Notes under the pieces: model-generated
What the model was told of the DNA's origin: nothing
Databases searched by the model: none
Seen by the model: only the letters and a program-made list of their open reading frames with translations
Assembly (NCBI RefSeq): GCF_002831565.1
Contig: NZ_CP025096.1
Location: 2,395,027-2,459,026 of the forward strand
DNA from: Spirosoma pollinicola
Lineage (GTDB): Bacteria > Bacteroidota > Bacteroidia > Cytophagales > Spirosomataceae
Reading direction: 5' to 3'
Length of the DNA stretch: 64,000 bases
Shown here: positions 33,594-42,733 of the stretch, piece after piece
Layout: each line of letters opens with the position of its first letter
Numbering within the stretch: the stretch's first letter is position 1
Position numbers and translations under genes: made by a program

Positions 33594-35093
33594 TTATTCT
33601 TCGTATGCCCAATCGATCTGATGCTTCATGTCTTTGATGGCCAGCCCCTGCGCCTTGAAGTACGAACGAATCTGGTCTACCTTGTCGTATTGCCGCTGCT
33701 CTTTATACTCGCGGTAAAGGGTCAATAAGCCTTCCAGTACAGGTTGGTTGTCATTTCCTTCTTCCAACAGGCCAAGTACCTCCTGCATAAAAGTCACAAA
33801 CGACTCTTTTAGCAGGTTAAATACCTCTTCGCCCAGAGCAGATGCCTGAAGTTGGTGGAGGTAAAGCATGTTGATGTACTTCAGCAATGTAAACAACTGT
33901 GCAATGCCGACGGCGGTGTTGAGGTCGTCGTTCATGGCTTCGTAAAACTGCTGAACCGCCTGCCGGATATCCTGCTGTTTAGCTTCATCAACAGCACCTT
34001 CACCACCCTGATAGGTCAAGGTTTTAATGACGCGTAAACCATTTGCTAACCGACGATAGCCTTTTTGAGCCGCTTTAAGCGCATCATTCGAAAAATCGAG
34101 CGTACTGCGGTAGTGCGACTGCAACATGAAGAAACGTACCGTCATTGGGCTGTACGCCTGTTCGAGCAGGGAGTGGCTTCCGGCAAAGAGTTCGGCAGGT
34201 AAGAATGAATTACCCAGCGATTTTGACATCTTTTGGCCATTCACCGTCAGCATGTTGGAGTGCATCCAGTAGCGAACCGGATCAATGCCGGTCAGACCAT
34301 CGCCCTGTGCAATTTCGCATTCGTGGTGAGGAAATTTTAAGTCCATGCCGCCCCCGTGAATGTCAAATTGTTTGCCTAAATACTTCGTACTCATGCAGGT
34401 ACATTCGAGGTGCCAGCCGGGGAAACCTTCGCCCCAGGGCGAGTTCCAGCGCATCAGGTGCTCGGGCGAGGCATTTTTCCAGATAGCAAAATCGAGTGGG
34501 CTACGCTTTTCCGACTGGCCGTCCAGTTCGCGGGTTTCGTTCAGCAGGTCGTCCAGAATCCGTCCGGAAAGTTTGCCGTAATTGCCGCCCCGCTTGTTAT
34601 ATTCGTCAATGTTAAAATAAACCGAGCCATTCGATTCATAGGCCAGTCCTTTCGCTAAAAGCGACTGAACCGCTTCGATCTGCTCGACCATATGGCCCGT
34701 TGCCGTTGGTTCAATACTCGGCGAAATTGTGTTGAACTGCGCCATCACGGTATGAAAATCGTTTGTGAAGCGCTGCACAATTTCCATTGGCTCAACCTTT
34801 TCGAGCTTCGCCATCCGACCAATTTTATCTTCGCCCTCATCGCCATCGCCCACTAAATGGCCTACGTCGGTAAGGTTGCGAACGTACCGAACTTTATAGC
34901 CGATAAAAGTCAAATACCGATACAGCGTATCGAAGGTCAGGAATGTGCGGACATTGCCCAGGTGAACGTAATTATAAACCGTGGGGCCGCAAACGTACAT
35001 ACCAACATAGGGCGCGTTGAGCGGCTCAAATAGTTCTTTTTTGCGAGATAGGGTATTGTAAACCTGAAGTGGCTGCATTCTAGTTGTCGTCAT
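33594..35093 (-). CDS. cysS: Cysteinyl-tRNA synthetase
   Basis: A 499-residue class I synthetase charging tRNA-Cys. The signature HxGH-type motif is in NYVHLGNVRTF, the KMSKS loop is QKMSKSLGN, and zinc-binding residues include CGPTV, the WHLECTCMS segment and HHECEIAQ. The C-terminal helical anticodon-binding region is complete. A Met six codons in is an alternative start. Confidence 0.97.
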   Translation of the reverse strand: MTTTRMQPLQVYNTLSRKKELFEPLNAPYVGMYVCGPTVYNYVHLGNVRTFLTFDTLYRYLTFIGYKVRYVRNLTDVGHLVGDGDEGEDKIGRMAKLEKVEPMEIVQRFTNDFHTVMAQFNTISPSIEPTATGHMVEQIEAVQSLLAKGLAYESNGSVYFNIDEYNKRGGNYGKLSGRILDDLLNETRELDGQSEKRSPLDFAIWKNASPEHLMRWNSPWGEGFPGWHLECTCMSTKYLGKQFDIHGGGMDLKFPHHECEIAQGDGLTGIDPVRYWMHSNMLTVNGQKMSKSLGNSFLPAELFAGSHSLLEQAYSPMTVRFFMLQSHYRSTLDFSNDALKAAQKGYRRLANGLRVIKTLTYQGGEGAVDEAKQQDIRQAVQQFYEAMNDDLNTAVGIAQLFTLLKYINMLYLHQLQASALGEEVFNLLKESFVTFMQEVLGLLEEGNDNQPVLEGLLTLYREYKEQRQYDKVDQIRSYFKAQGLAIKDMKHQIDWAYEE

Positions 35094-35300
35094 ATCTCCA
35101 GTCGGCCAATTTGGCGCAGGAGGAGTCTTTTTGTCCTGAATTGGCTGTTGCCGACGGTTTCTTATTAGGTAAACCCGCTTCCTGTCTATCTACCAAAAAC
35201 AGTGCCCAAAGTTAGGGATTGTTCGCCGGAAAACGGTAGCCCGACGGGTTTTGGCTATATTCGCATTTTGTTTTCAAAATAGACCCGCTCAGGTTCTGAA

Positions 35301-36497
35301 ATGCAGGTAGTTGAGGTAGGCGAAAACGCCCGGTATAAGAAAGAGTTCATTCAGTTTCCCGTACGGCTCTATCGTACTGATTCATGCTGGATTAGGCCAT
35401 TGGACACCGATGTCGAAGAGATATTCGATCCAACGCGTAATAAGCGGTTCGAACATGGCGAGTGCGTCCGGTATCTGTTGTTAAGCGACAAAGGCGAAAC
35501 CATTGGCCGGGTAGCCGCTTTCATTGACCATGAAATTGCGAACCTCGACAACGACCAGCCCACGGGCGGACTAGGTTTTTTTGAGTGTATCGAGGACCAA
35601 TCGGCCGCTTTTGCGCTGTTCGATGCGGGTAAAACCTGGCTGCAAAGCCGGGGTATGGAAGCTATGGACGGCCCAATAAACTTCGGCGACCGCGACCGCT
35701 GGTGGGGTTTACTCGTGGATGGTTTCGACCGGGAGCCTAACTATTGCATGCCATATACCAAGCCGTATTATATTCCCTTCTTCGAAAATTACGGTTTCAA
35801 GGATTATTTCAAACAGTACACCTTCGGTATTCCAACAACCTGGTCGAAACTGACGGAGATGTCACAGGCGGTGAAAGACCGCGCCCAACGCATTTTCCAA
35901 AATCCGGATTATACCTTTCGGACGATCGACAAAAAACAGCTTCCCGCAGCCGCTGAGCAATTCCGGCATATTTATAACGCAGCCTGGGGGGGGCACAGTG
36001 GTGTAAAAGAAATGTCGGCGTCCCAGGCGCAGTTGCTTATGCAGAAGCTGAAACCGGTTATCGACGAGAAAATTATTTATTTCGCCTATTACCACGACGA
36101 GCCGGTCGCGTTTTTTGTGTGTTTGCCGGAGTTGAATCAGGTATTCAAGTATGTGAACGGCAAACTTGATCTGATTGGTAAACTCAAGTTTCTATGGCAC
36201 ATGCTTCTCAAGACGAACCGTAAAGCCTTTGGCGTCGTGTTTGGCGTAGCCCCCGAACATCAGGGAAAGGGCGTTGAGGCCGCTATTGCCCTCCGGATGC
36301 CGCACGAGGCCGAAAACAATCCTAATTTTCAATATACTGAACTGGAAATGAACTGGGTAGGGGATTTTAATCCAATTATGGTACGGTTCGTGAGTCAGTT
36401 AGGGTCGAAGATCGTGAAAACACACATTACTTACCGCAAGCTGTTTGACGAAACCAAACCATTTAAACGTTGCCCGGTCATTGGGCGGAAGAAATAG
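35301..36497 (+). CDS. Conserved GNAT-fold protein of unknown substrate
   Basis: A 398-residue protein known widely in Bacteroidota. Two GNAT-like halves are suggested: an N-terminal one with IGRVAAFIDHE and a C-terminal one with AYYHDEPVAFFVC and the acetyl-CoA loop-like GVAPEHQGKGVEAAI. The long FENYGFKDYFKQYTFGIP segment is distinctive. The substrate is unknown. It is monocistronic, followed by an inverted-repeat element. Confidence 0.75.
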   Translation: MQVVEVGENARYKKEFIQFPVRLYRTDSCWIRPLDTDVEEIFDPTRNKRFEHGECVRYLLLSDKGETIGRVAAFIDHEIANLDNDQPTGGLGFFECIEDQSAAFALFDAGKTWLQSRGMEAMDGPINFGDRDRWWGLLVDGFDREPNYCMPYTKPYYIPFFENYGFKDYFKQYTFGIPTTWSKLTEMSQAVKDRAQRIFQNPDYTFRTIDKKQLPAAAEQFRHIYNAAWGGHSGVKEMSASQAQLLMQKLKPVIDEKIIYFAYYHDEPVAFFVCLPELNQVFKYVNGKLDLIGKLKFLWHMLLKTNRKAFGVVFGVAPEHQGKGVEAAIALRMPHEAENNPNFQYTELEMNWVGDFNPIMVRFVSQLGSKIVKTHITYRKLFDETKPFKRCPVIGRKK

Positions 36498-36499
36498 GG

Positions 36500-36603
36500 T
36501 TACGGTTTTCGGTTTATGGTATTCGGCTGGGTGGCGCATATGTTGCTTTCGCCGATCCGCTAGAGTGGTTAGCCAACCGAATACCGTAAACTGAAAACCG
36601 TAA
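36500..36603. repeat. Inverted repeat with 31-nt imperfect arms
   Basis: Arms 36500-36530 and 36573-36603 pair with three mismatches around a 42-nt loop. It fills the gap before the PfkB-kinase gene. It is too long and too GC-poor at the tail for a normal terminator. Confidence 0.75.
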
Positions 36604-36636
36604 TCGTGCCCAAAAATATCATAAACCAAATTTAAA

Positions 36637-37551
36637 ATGAGCTTACTTACCGTTGGTTCCGTAGCGTTCGATGCGCTGGAGACCCCGTTCGGCAAAACCG
36701 ACAAAATTATTGGCGGTGCCGCTACCTACATCACGCTGTCGGCTTCGTACTTCACGAAAGAAAATAACTTGGTTGCCGTTGTGGGTGACGATTTTCCACA
36801 AACCATGATTGACGATCTCAATCAGCACGGAATCAATACGGACGGACTGGAAATTCGCGTGGGAGAGAAGACCTTTTTCTGGTCGGGTAAGTACCACAAC
36901 GACATGAACAGCCGCGATACGGTAGAGGTGCAGTTGAATGTGATGGAGAACTTCGATCCAATCATTCCTGCGTCTTATCAGGATTGTGACTACCTGATGC
37001 TGGGTAATACGGCACCGGCTATTCAGCAAATGGTGATTAAGCGGCTGACCAAACGTCCTAAACTCATCGTACTGGACACGATGAACCTCTGGATCGAAAT
37101 TGCCAACCCCGACTTGATGGGTTTACTCAAACTGGTTGATGTATTGGTTGTCAATGACGAAGAAGCCCGCCAACTGACGCGTGAATATTCGCTGGTAAAG
37201 GCAGCGGCTAAGATCCGGGCGATGGGGCCCCAAACGGTCATCATCAAAAAAGGCGAACATGGTGCACTATTGTTCAGCGAAGGTAAAATCTTCTTTGCTC
37301 CGGCGCTCCCGCTCGAAGAAGTATTCGACCCAACCGGCGCTGGCGATACGTTTGCCGGTGGATTTATTGGCCATCTGGCCCAAACTGACGATATCTCTTT
37401 CGACAATATGAAACGGGCAATTATTTACGGTTCGGCTATGGCGTCGTTTTGTGTCGAAAAATTTGGTGCCGAGCGTATTATGAATTTGACGCAGGAGGAG
37501 ATTCAATCGCGGGTAAGCGAGTTTGTAACGCTATCGGCCTTCGGCTTGTAG
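36637..37551 (+). CDS. PfkB-family sugar kinase
   Basis: A 304-residue ribokinase-like enzyme that phosphorylates a small sugar or nucleoside with ATP. The catalytic anion-hole motif is DPTGAGDTFAGG (about 229-240), and the N-terminal IGGAATYITL plays the substrate-binding GG role. Length is typical. No sugar transport genes are adjacent, so the substrate is open. It is followed by a 57-bp perfect hairpin shared with the convergent ferritin-like operon. Confidence 0.9.
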   Translation: MSLLTVGSVAFDALETPFGKTDKIIGGAATYITLSASYFTKENNLVAVVGDDFPQTMIDDLNQHGINTDGLEIRVGEKTFFWSGKYHNDMNSRDTVEVQLNVMENFDPIIPASYQDCDYLMLGNTAPAIQQMVIKRLTKRPKLIVLDTMNLWIEIANPDLMGLLKLVDVLVVNDEEARQLTREYSLVKAAAKIRAMGPQTVIIKKGEHGALLFSEGKIFFAPALPLEEVFDPTGAGDTFAGGFIGHLAQTDDISFDNMKRAIIYGSAMASFCVEKFGAERIMNLTQEEIQSRVSEFVTLSAFGL

Positions 37552-37563
37552 CAGATCTCTATT

Positions 37564-37620
37564 TTTTATACATAAAGAAGCCGCTGGTAAAATTTACCAG
37601 CGGCTTCTTTATGTATAAAA
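37564..37620. terminator. Bidirectional terminator, 28-nt perfect arms
   Basis: Arms 37564-37591 and 37593-37620 are exact complements around a single A (core AAGAAGCCGCTGGTAAA) with T/A tails on both ends. It serves the convergent kinase and ferritin-like genes. Confidence 0.85.
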
Positions 37621-37637
37621 CAGGGATTCTGTTTTTC

Positions 37638-38447
37638 TTAGGCGAAGAATGGCGCCACAATAGCCAGAACCTGATCTTTATTCAGTGGTTCATCAAAGGC
37701 TTGAGAAACCATGTCCGCTGTGATGCGGCTATCGCCCGCTAATGCCGAAGCTAAATTAACACCAGCCTGGGTCAGGTTTTCTTCACCAGCATAACTAGCA
37801 TTCACAACGGCAGGAAGACCCTGCATAGCGGCAGTACCACCTGTAATCCAGCCTTTTTGGCCACGCATATACCGAACGTTAGCTGCATGAGCGGCTTCTG
37901 TTGCGTGAATTTGTAAAGCCACCTGCAAAATAGCTGGCGCCACCATCAAATTAGCCGCTTGTCCTTTGTAGGCGCGAACACCAGTATCTTCAAACGTTTG
38001 GGCTACAGCCGAAAACGTACCAAAGTTGGTGAAGGTGTCTGTAAAGGTACCTTTTGCTGAGAAATCGAATTTAGGCATCGGAATAGCATCAGAGCCAAGT
38101 ACCGACTTCAGCAATTTGACGTGCACTTCTTCATGCTGACGAATTACTTCAAAAGCGGCCTTGTAACTATCTGGAATCATAGCCAGATTATGGCCATAAT
38201 CGTAGAATGTGTATTCTAAGTACTCTAATGCGAGTGCAAAATTGAGAACATCCTTTACGCCTTGTGGCAGTGAACTGGACTGGCCATAAGCTGTTGTCAG
38301 TGCAGAAGCCATAATGGCTGGCGCTGCCACGGCAATCGTTTTCTTGGTCAACGAGCTAAATAAGCTCCGACGTGAGACGTGTGCTAAGCGGTCAAAAATT
38401 TCGCCGTCCACTTTCTCAATTTCGCTAAATAGATTCTGTAAGTTCAT
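37638..38447 (-). CDS. Ferritin-like domain protein with twin-arginine-type signal
   Basis: A 269-residue protein. The N-terminus has SRRSLFSSLTKKTIAVAAPA (about 25-44), a Tat-like signal ending near TAYGQS. The mature domain is a four-helix bundle with Glu and His on the helices (YLEYTFYD, RQHEEVHVKLL, HATEAAHAAN), as in the PF13668 ferritin-like family. These exported proteins may bind or oxidise metal, but their role is not established. It is 14 bp downstream of a paralogue. Confidence 0.88.
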   Translation of the reverse strand: MNLQNLFSEIEKVDGEIFDRLAHVSRRSLFSSLTKKTIAVAAPAIMASALTTAYGQSSSLPQGVKDVLNFALALEYLEYTFYDYGHNLAMIPDSYKAAFEVIRQHEEVHVKLLKSVLGSDAIPMPKFDFSAKGTFTDTFTNFGTFSAVAQTFEDTGVRAYKGQAANLMVAPAILQVALQIHATEAAHAANVRYMRGQKGWITGGTAAMQGLPAVVNASYAGEENLTQAGVNLASALAGDSRITADMVSQAFDEPLNKDQVLAIVAPFFA

Positions 38448-38461
38448 TGGAGTTGAGTAGT

Positions 38462-39184
38462 TTAAGACAGGCTACCGGCTAATGCGCTGGCGTCGAGTGT
38501 TTCAAGAATATATTTCTGTGCGATTGGTAATACAAACGTTGGTTCGTAAGCAAGGTGTAATCCAGTATCGCTCGTTACGATGGTTGGGCCGGCAAAAGCA
38601 TCTGAATGCGGGTATTGTAATTCACGCAGAATAGAGTGGTGACGCGTTTCGACTGATACAATTTTACCTGCCAGAGTTAGATAGTCAGCATTTTTGATGT
38701 ACTTACCTGCACCGTTGTAAGCCCCTACACCTGTTTTTTCAAACGCTTCAGCGCTACTGATTACATCAGCCCGGTTGCTAAAGTCGATACTTGAGAAATC
38801 AAAAGTCAAGTCAGGAACTGCACTGCCCACAGCGGCTTTGAAAAGCGCACGGTGAATAATTTCATGGCCACGAATATCAGCCCACAGCATTTGATCGGCC
38901 GAAGACATATTTGGGTAAGGTTTTGCCAGCACCATTTCGTAGAAAGCAGCCTCAAGCTGTTCCAGTACATAAGCAAAAGCAAGAATACCAACATCACCTG
39001 TGGGTAATGAAACCACGGTACCAGCAGCACGGGCACCACTAGGTTGAACACGAATCTCATCCGCGTTCGAGCAAGCTGTTAGCAAGCCACCTGTTACAGC
39101 TGCTGCTCCCGCTACTCGTAGAAACGACCGGCGGCTGGCGGCCTCCGAAATCATCGCTTCTGGTCGATTTGTAACGTTTTTCAT
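38462..39184 (-). CDS. Ferritin-like domain lipoprotein, Tat signal
   Basis: A 240-residue protein from the ATG at 39184. SRRSFLRVAGAAAVTGGLL followed by TACSN gives both a twin-arginine motif and a lipobox, so it is probably a Tat-exported lipoprotein. The bundle helices carry YVLEQLEAAFYE, RGHEIIHRALF and SVETRHHSILREL. It is a paralogue of 37638-38447 and the first gene of that pair, so the two may form a heteromer. Confidence 0.88.
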   Translation of the reverse strand: MKNVTNRPEAMISEAASRRSFLRVAGAAAVTGGLLTACSNADEIRVQPSGARAAGTVVSLPTGDVGILAFAYVLEQLEAAFYEMVLAKPYPNMSSADQMLWADIRGHEIIHRALFKAAVGSAVPDLTFDFSSIDFSNRADVISSAEAFEKTGVGAYNGAGKYIKNADYLTLAGKIVSVETRHHSILRELQYPHSDAFAGPTIVTSDTGLHLAYEPTFVLPIAQKYILETLDASALAGSLS

Positions 39185-39573
39185 TGAGTAAAGATAGTTA
39201 AGTGATTGTCCCTGATTATTTGTCAACCAAGATGATGTATCTACGCTAATAAAAGAAAGGTAGATTTTTGTTAACTAAAATACCTTTATAAATGCTAAAC
39301 TCATTTAGGATAAATGTCTGTAAATTAACAGATTAGAATATTTTTCTAATAGAAAATAAGAGGAAAAGTACAAAACTATAACGTATTTTTACAACACAGA
39401 AATGCCACGCACTCTATGCAAGCTGTGTAATAGGCGACCAACTAGAGTTGTAGAATTTACTGGCTAAAATGCATTTACCTACCTGGTGGTTTTATCCGGT
39501 GATTTCAGCGAAAAGAACAATAAACCACAGAATAGTCTTATTTTGGAGTCGGAGCAGAATTAGCCGAAATAGC
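39185..39573. other. Divergent promoter region, no gene seen
   Basis: AT-rich sequence between the ferritin-like operon and the SDR gene. The SDR frame remains open upstream to 39469, but the residues there have no family match, so I treat it as non-coding. TACCTTTC near 39265 (minus strand) resembles a -7 box. Confidence 0.4.
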
Positions 39574-40401
39574 ATGTCGAATTTTACGAATCAGATTGCA
39601 TTCATTACAGGAGCCGGATCAGGTATCGGGCGGGCAACAGCTCTTGCCTTTTCAACGTCAGGTGCGAAGGTGGTAGTCGCCGAAATTAATGAAGCTAATG
39701 GCTGTGAAACCGTTAACCAAATACAACAACTGGGAGGTGATGCCCTGTTTGTGCGCTGTGATGTGGCTGATCCTGCTCAAATCGAATCAGCGATTCGGCA
39801 AACCGTCGATACCTATGGACGGCTGGATATTGCCATTAACAACGCGGGTATAGGTGGAAAATTTGGGCGATTTATTGACCAAACGCCTGATGATTTCGAC
39901 CAGATCATGGCCATAAACGTTGGGGGCGTATTTTACGGGATGCAAGCCCAGATCAGGCAGATGTTGCTACAGCAACAAACGGATCATTCAGCTCCTGATG
40001 GGACTCCAGCCGGGACCGGCCATTCTGCTGGGCGCATCCACGCGGGGGGGCGCATTGTGAATATATCGAGTATTGCGGGTGTTCGTGGCATGCCTATGGG
40101 GGCTCCCTATAGTGCATCGAAGCATGCTGTAATTGGATTGACCAAAACAGCTGCGTTGGAGTACGCCCGACAAAATATTCGTATCAATGCTGTTTGCCCG
40201 GTTTATACACACTCAGCTATGGTCGACGAACTCATTAATACGGCTCCCGGTATGGAAGAGCGTATGCGCCGAATGATTCCAATGGGCCGATTTGGAGAGC
40301 CTGACGAAATAGCCCAGACTATTTTATGGCTTTGTGCCGACGAAAATGCCTTCTGTACAGGGCAGGCCATCCAGTTAGACGGCGGCATGACAGCAGGCTA
40401 A
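39574..40401 (+). CDS. Short-chain dehydrogenase/reductase
   Basis: A 275-residue NAD(P)-dependent oxidoreductase from the ATG at 39574 (MSNFTNQIAFITGAGSGIG). It has the TGxxxGIG dinucleotide motif, NNAGIGG, the catalytic Ser in IVNISSIAG and YSASKHA. A Gly/His/Thr-rich insert of about 20 residues (DHSAPDGTPAGTGHSAGRIH) lies just before the catalytic Ser strand and is unusual for the family. The C-terminal QAIQLDGGMTAG is normal. The substrate is unknown. Confidence 0.9.
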   Translation: MSNFTNQIAFITGAGSGIGRATALAFSTSGAKVVVAEINEANGCETVNQIQQLGGDALFVRCDVADPAQIESAIRQTVDTYGRLDIAINNAGIGGKFGRFIDQTPDDFDQIMAINVGGVFYGMQAQIRQMLLQQQTDHSAPDGTPAGTGHSAGRIHAGGRIVNISSIAGVRGMPMGAPYSASKHAVIGLTKTAALEYARQNIRINAVCPVYTHSAMVDELINTAPGMEERMRRMIPMGRFGEPDEIAQTILWLCADENAFCTGQAIQLDGGMTAG

Positions 40402-40410
40402 AAAGGGCTT

Positions 40411-40839
40411 TTATTTAACGGGGATAGCTAATCTGCTTAACCATTCGTCTTCTTTGGCTCTCATCTGTGCAACTTCCTCGTCGGTTTTGTCGCCGTAGCC
40501 ACAGAGATGTAACAGGCCGTGCGCAAGAACTCGACGCATTTCCTGTTCGGCAGTGATGGCTAATTGGCTGGCGTTGTCTAGTACGCGATCAACGCTAACG
40601 AAAATATCGCCCTCTATTTTTCCTTCCTCTTCGCTCTGGTCGAACGTAATAATGTCTGTGTAGTAATCATGCTGGAGGTAATCCCGGTTTACCTGCAGCA
40701 CGTGCTCATCAGAACAAAAAATATAATTTAAGTCCCCAACTACATACCCCTCCACTTCAGCTTGTTGCTTTAGCCATTGGCGGGTTGCCTGCTTCTGAGG
40801 AAGTTTGTAAGGAACATCTTCATTAAAAAAACGAATCAT
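40411..40839 (-). CDS. ybeY: Endoribonuclease YbeY (rRNA maturation)
   Basis: A 142-residue zinc-dependent RNase for 16S rRNA 3'-end maturation and ribosome quality control. The metal motif is AHGLLHLCGYGD; the third ligand is Asp where many bacteria have His, as I recall for other Bacteroidota YbeY proteins. The strand YYTDIITFD precedes it. It converges closely with the SDR gene (9 bp between stops). Confidence 0.93.
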   Translation of the reverse strand: MIRFFNEDVPYKLPQKQATRQWLKQQAEVEGYVVGDLNYIFCSDEHVLQVNRDYLQHDYYTDIITFDQSEEEGKIEGDIFVSVDRVLDNASQLAITAEQEMRRVLAHGLLHLCGYGDKTDEEVAQMRAKEDEWLSRLAIPVK

Positions 40840-40906
40840 AAAATTACACTATTAATAGGTTGCTGTGGAGTTGGTCGACCAGACCATCCTCAGCATATTA
40901 CTTATC

Positions 40907-41428
40907 TTAAATTAACGTCTTTATATCCTGCCAAACGTACCGGTAAGCACCTGAATACCCACCGTCCGGGCTTTCCAGTGACATCAATTCATGATTAACG
41001 GCACCTAACTTCTCGTAGAATATTCGGGCATTTCGGTTTTCTGGCAACACCCATAAATAGAAGCCCGATGCTGTACTTTTACTGTAAGCCCAGTTAGCGG
41101 CCAACTTGATAAGCTGAGTGCCTATACCCTGTCCGTTCTGGTTCTTCAGAACATGCAGGTTGTCGAGTAACGTTCCCCAAACGGGGTCTTTATCGGCGTA
41201 GGTACAGGCAAAGCCACAAATGACCCCAGCCGATTCGGCGACAAGTACGTATTGATTGGTATCTGGCTGTTGCAGGCGTTTTCGCCAAACATCGCGTCTA
41301 TTTTCGAGAACATGACCGTTCAAAAACTCATCTCTCCAAATACCTCTGTAGTTTTGTTGCCAGCTAAGGCTGTGTAACTGGGCAATTGGTTCGGCATCGT
41401 TGGCCGTTGCCTCTCTGTAATGTGTCAT
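40907..41428 (-). CDS. GNAT-family N-acetyltransferase
   Basis: A 173-residue acetyltransferase: VLVAESAGVICGFACTY (strands 2-4), LHVLKNQNGQGIGTQLIKLA (acetyl-CoA loop QxxGxG) and the C-terminal GFYLWVLPENRNARIFYEKL typical of GNATs. The substrate cannot be deduced. It stands alone upstream of ybeY on the same strand. Confidence 0.9.
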   Translation of the reverse strand: MTHYREATANDAEPIAQLHSLSWQQNYRGIWRDEFLNGHVLENRRDVWRKRLQQPDTNQYVLVAESAGVICGFACTYADKDPVWGTLLDNLHVLKNQNGQGIGTQLIKLAANWAYSKSTASGFYLWVLPENRNARIFYEKLGAVNHELMSLESPDGGYSGAYRYVWQDIKTLI

Positions 41429-41508
41429 AGCCTACTGTTATTCATTGTCGCAAAGGTAAATTTACTTATGAGTTCCTTACTACCTAACCTGTATTTAAAC
41501 ACCAGTTC

Positions 41509-42549
41509 ATGAAAGCCATCCAGTTAACCGAAAAAAAACAACCAGTGCAGCTGATCGACGCGCCTATGCCCACCGCCGGGCCGGGCGACGTGCTCATAAA
41601 AGTCGATGCTGCAGCTCTTAACCACCGCGATGTATTTGTTCAGCAGGGTATGTATCCGGGTATCAAGCTCCCGGCTATTTTGGGATCAGATGGGGCGGGT
41701 GTAGTGGTTGCGGTAGGAGAAGGGGTCGATACCGCCTGGCGCGGGCAGGCGGTTATTATTAATCCGGGGCTTAACTGGGGCGATAACCCCAGGTTTTACG
41801 GGCCGGATTTTCGGATTTTAGGTATGCCCGACAATGGCACGTTTGCTGAGTATGTAGTAGTCAATAAAAATTACATCCATCATAAGCCCGCCCACCTTTC
41901 GTTCGAGCAGGCAGCCGCGCTACCATTGGCGGGCCTAACTGCCTGGCGGGCACTTATGACCCGTGCGGCCTTACACACATCTGGCACACCAGAAAAAGTT
42001 CTGATTACGGGTATTGGTGGAGGAGCCGCCCTGTTCGCCCTTCAATTTGCAGTGGCTGCCGGAGCCGAAGTATGGGTAACATCTGGCTCTGAGGAGAAAT
42101 TAGCCAGAGCTAAAGCCTTAGGAGCAACCGGAGGCATCAATTATAGAGATGCGGATTGGGCTAAAACGCTCATAACCGAAGCAGACGGTGGTCGCGTTGG
42201 TAATCCGGCCCGGGGTTATTTCGATGTTATTATAGATAGTGCGGGCGGGCCTGGATTTGCCAAATTAATTGATTTGGCAGCACCGGGTGGTCGCATCGCC
42301 TTCTTTGGGGGTACAACCGGTACTATCACTGATATTATTCCGCCGAAAGTGTTCTTTAAACAGTTGTCGATTTTTGGTACAACGATGGGCACCGAACACG
42401 AATTCGCGGCTATGCTTTCGTTTGTAGATACCCATAAAATTGTGCCTGTGCTGGATGAGGTTTTCCCTTTATTTGACATAGAACAGGCTATGAAAAAGAT
42501 GGATGGTGGGAAACAGTTTGGGAAAATAGTTCTTAAAATAAATGGCTGA
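41509..42549 (+). CDS. Zinc-type/quinone-oxidoreductase-like MDR dehydrogenase
   Basis: A 346-residue medium-chain dehydrogenase/reductase. The catalytic GroES-like domain has ALNHRDVFVQQGMYPG and LGSDGAGVVVAVG; the cysteines of the structural zinc loop are absent, pointing to a quinone-oxidoreductase-like type. The Rossmann fold has GIGGGAALFALQFAVAAGAE. NADPH preference is plausible but unproved. Monocistronic. Confidence 0.9.
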   Translation: MKAIQLTEKKQPVQLIDAPMPTAGPGDVLIKVDAAALNHRDVFVQQGMYPGIKLPAILGSDGAGVVVAVGEGVDTAWRGQAVIINPGLNWGDNPRFYGPDFRILGMPDNGTFAEYVVVNKNYIHHKPAHLSFEQAAALPLAGLTAWRALMTRAALHTSGTPEKVLITGIGGGAALFALQFAVAAGAEVWVTSGSEEKLARAKALGATGGINYRDADWAKTLITEADGGRVGNPARGYFDVIIDSAGGPGFAKLIDLAAPGGRIAFFGGTTGTITDIIPPKVFFKQLSIFGTTMGTEHEFAAMLSFVDTHKIVPVLDEVFPLFDIEQAMKKMDGGKQFGKIVLKING

Positions 42550-42626
42550 CAGACCAGTTTGTTAGTTTATGGAGGGTATTTATACCTCATTCATACACTT
42601 TTATCGGCAAATGTATCCTTGAACGA

Positions 42627-42657
42627 TAGTTATCCACATTGCAAATGTGGATAACTA
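42627..42657. promoter_or_regulatory. Inverted pair of perfect DnaA boxes in a 14-bp-arm palindrome
   Basis: TAGTTATCCACATT-GCA-AATGTGGATAACTA. Each arm contains TTATCCACA, an exact match to the DnaA-box consensus, in opposite orientation 7 bp apart, about 80 bp before bioF. It could bind DnaA, or simply be a hairpin. Confidence 0.5.
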
Positions 42658-42683
42658 GGTACTTACGCACATTTTAGCAATTG

Positions 42684-42728
42684 ATGGTAAATTACCATTA
42701 ACCAATCTGCTTCTGCGCTTTACCTTTG
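42684..42728 (+). promoter_or_regulatory. Probable bioF promoter with operator-like dyad
   Basis: A 15-bp palindrome ATGGTAA-A-TTACCAT (42684-42698) lies upstream of TACCTTTG (42721-42728), a perfect TAnnTTTG -7 box only 5 bp from the bioF ATG. Transcription would start at or next to the start codon. It does not match the BirA operator consensus. Confidence 0.4.
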
Positions 42729-42733
42729 TTAAT

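Noticed and set aside
42627-42657. Chromosomal origin at the DnaA-box dyad
   Set aside because: Only two boxes, no AT-rich unwinding region, no dnaA, dnaN or similar genes nearby.
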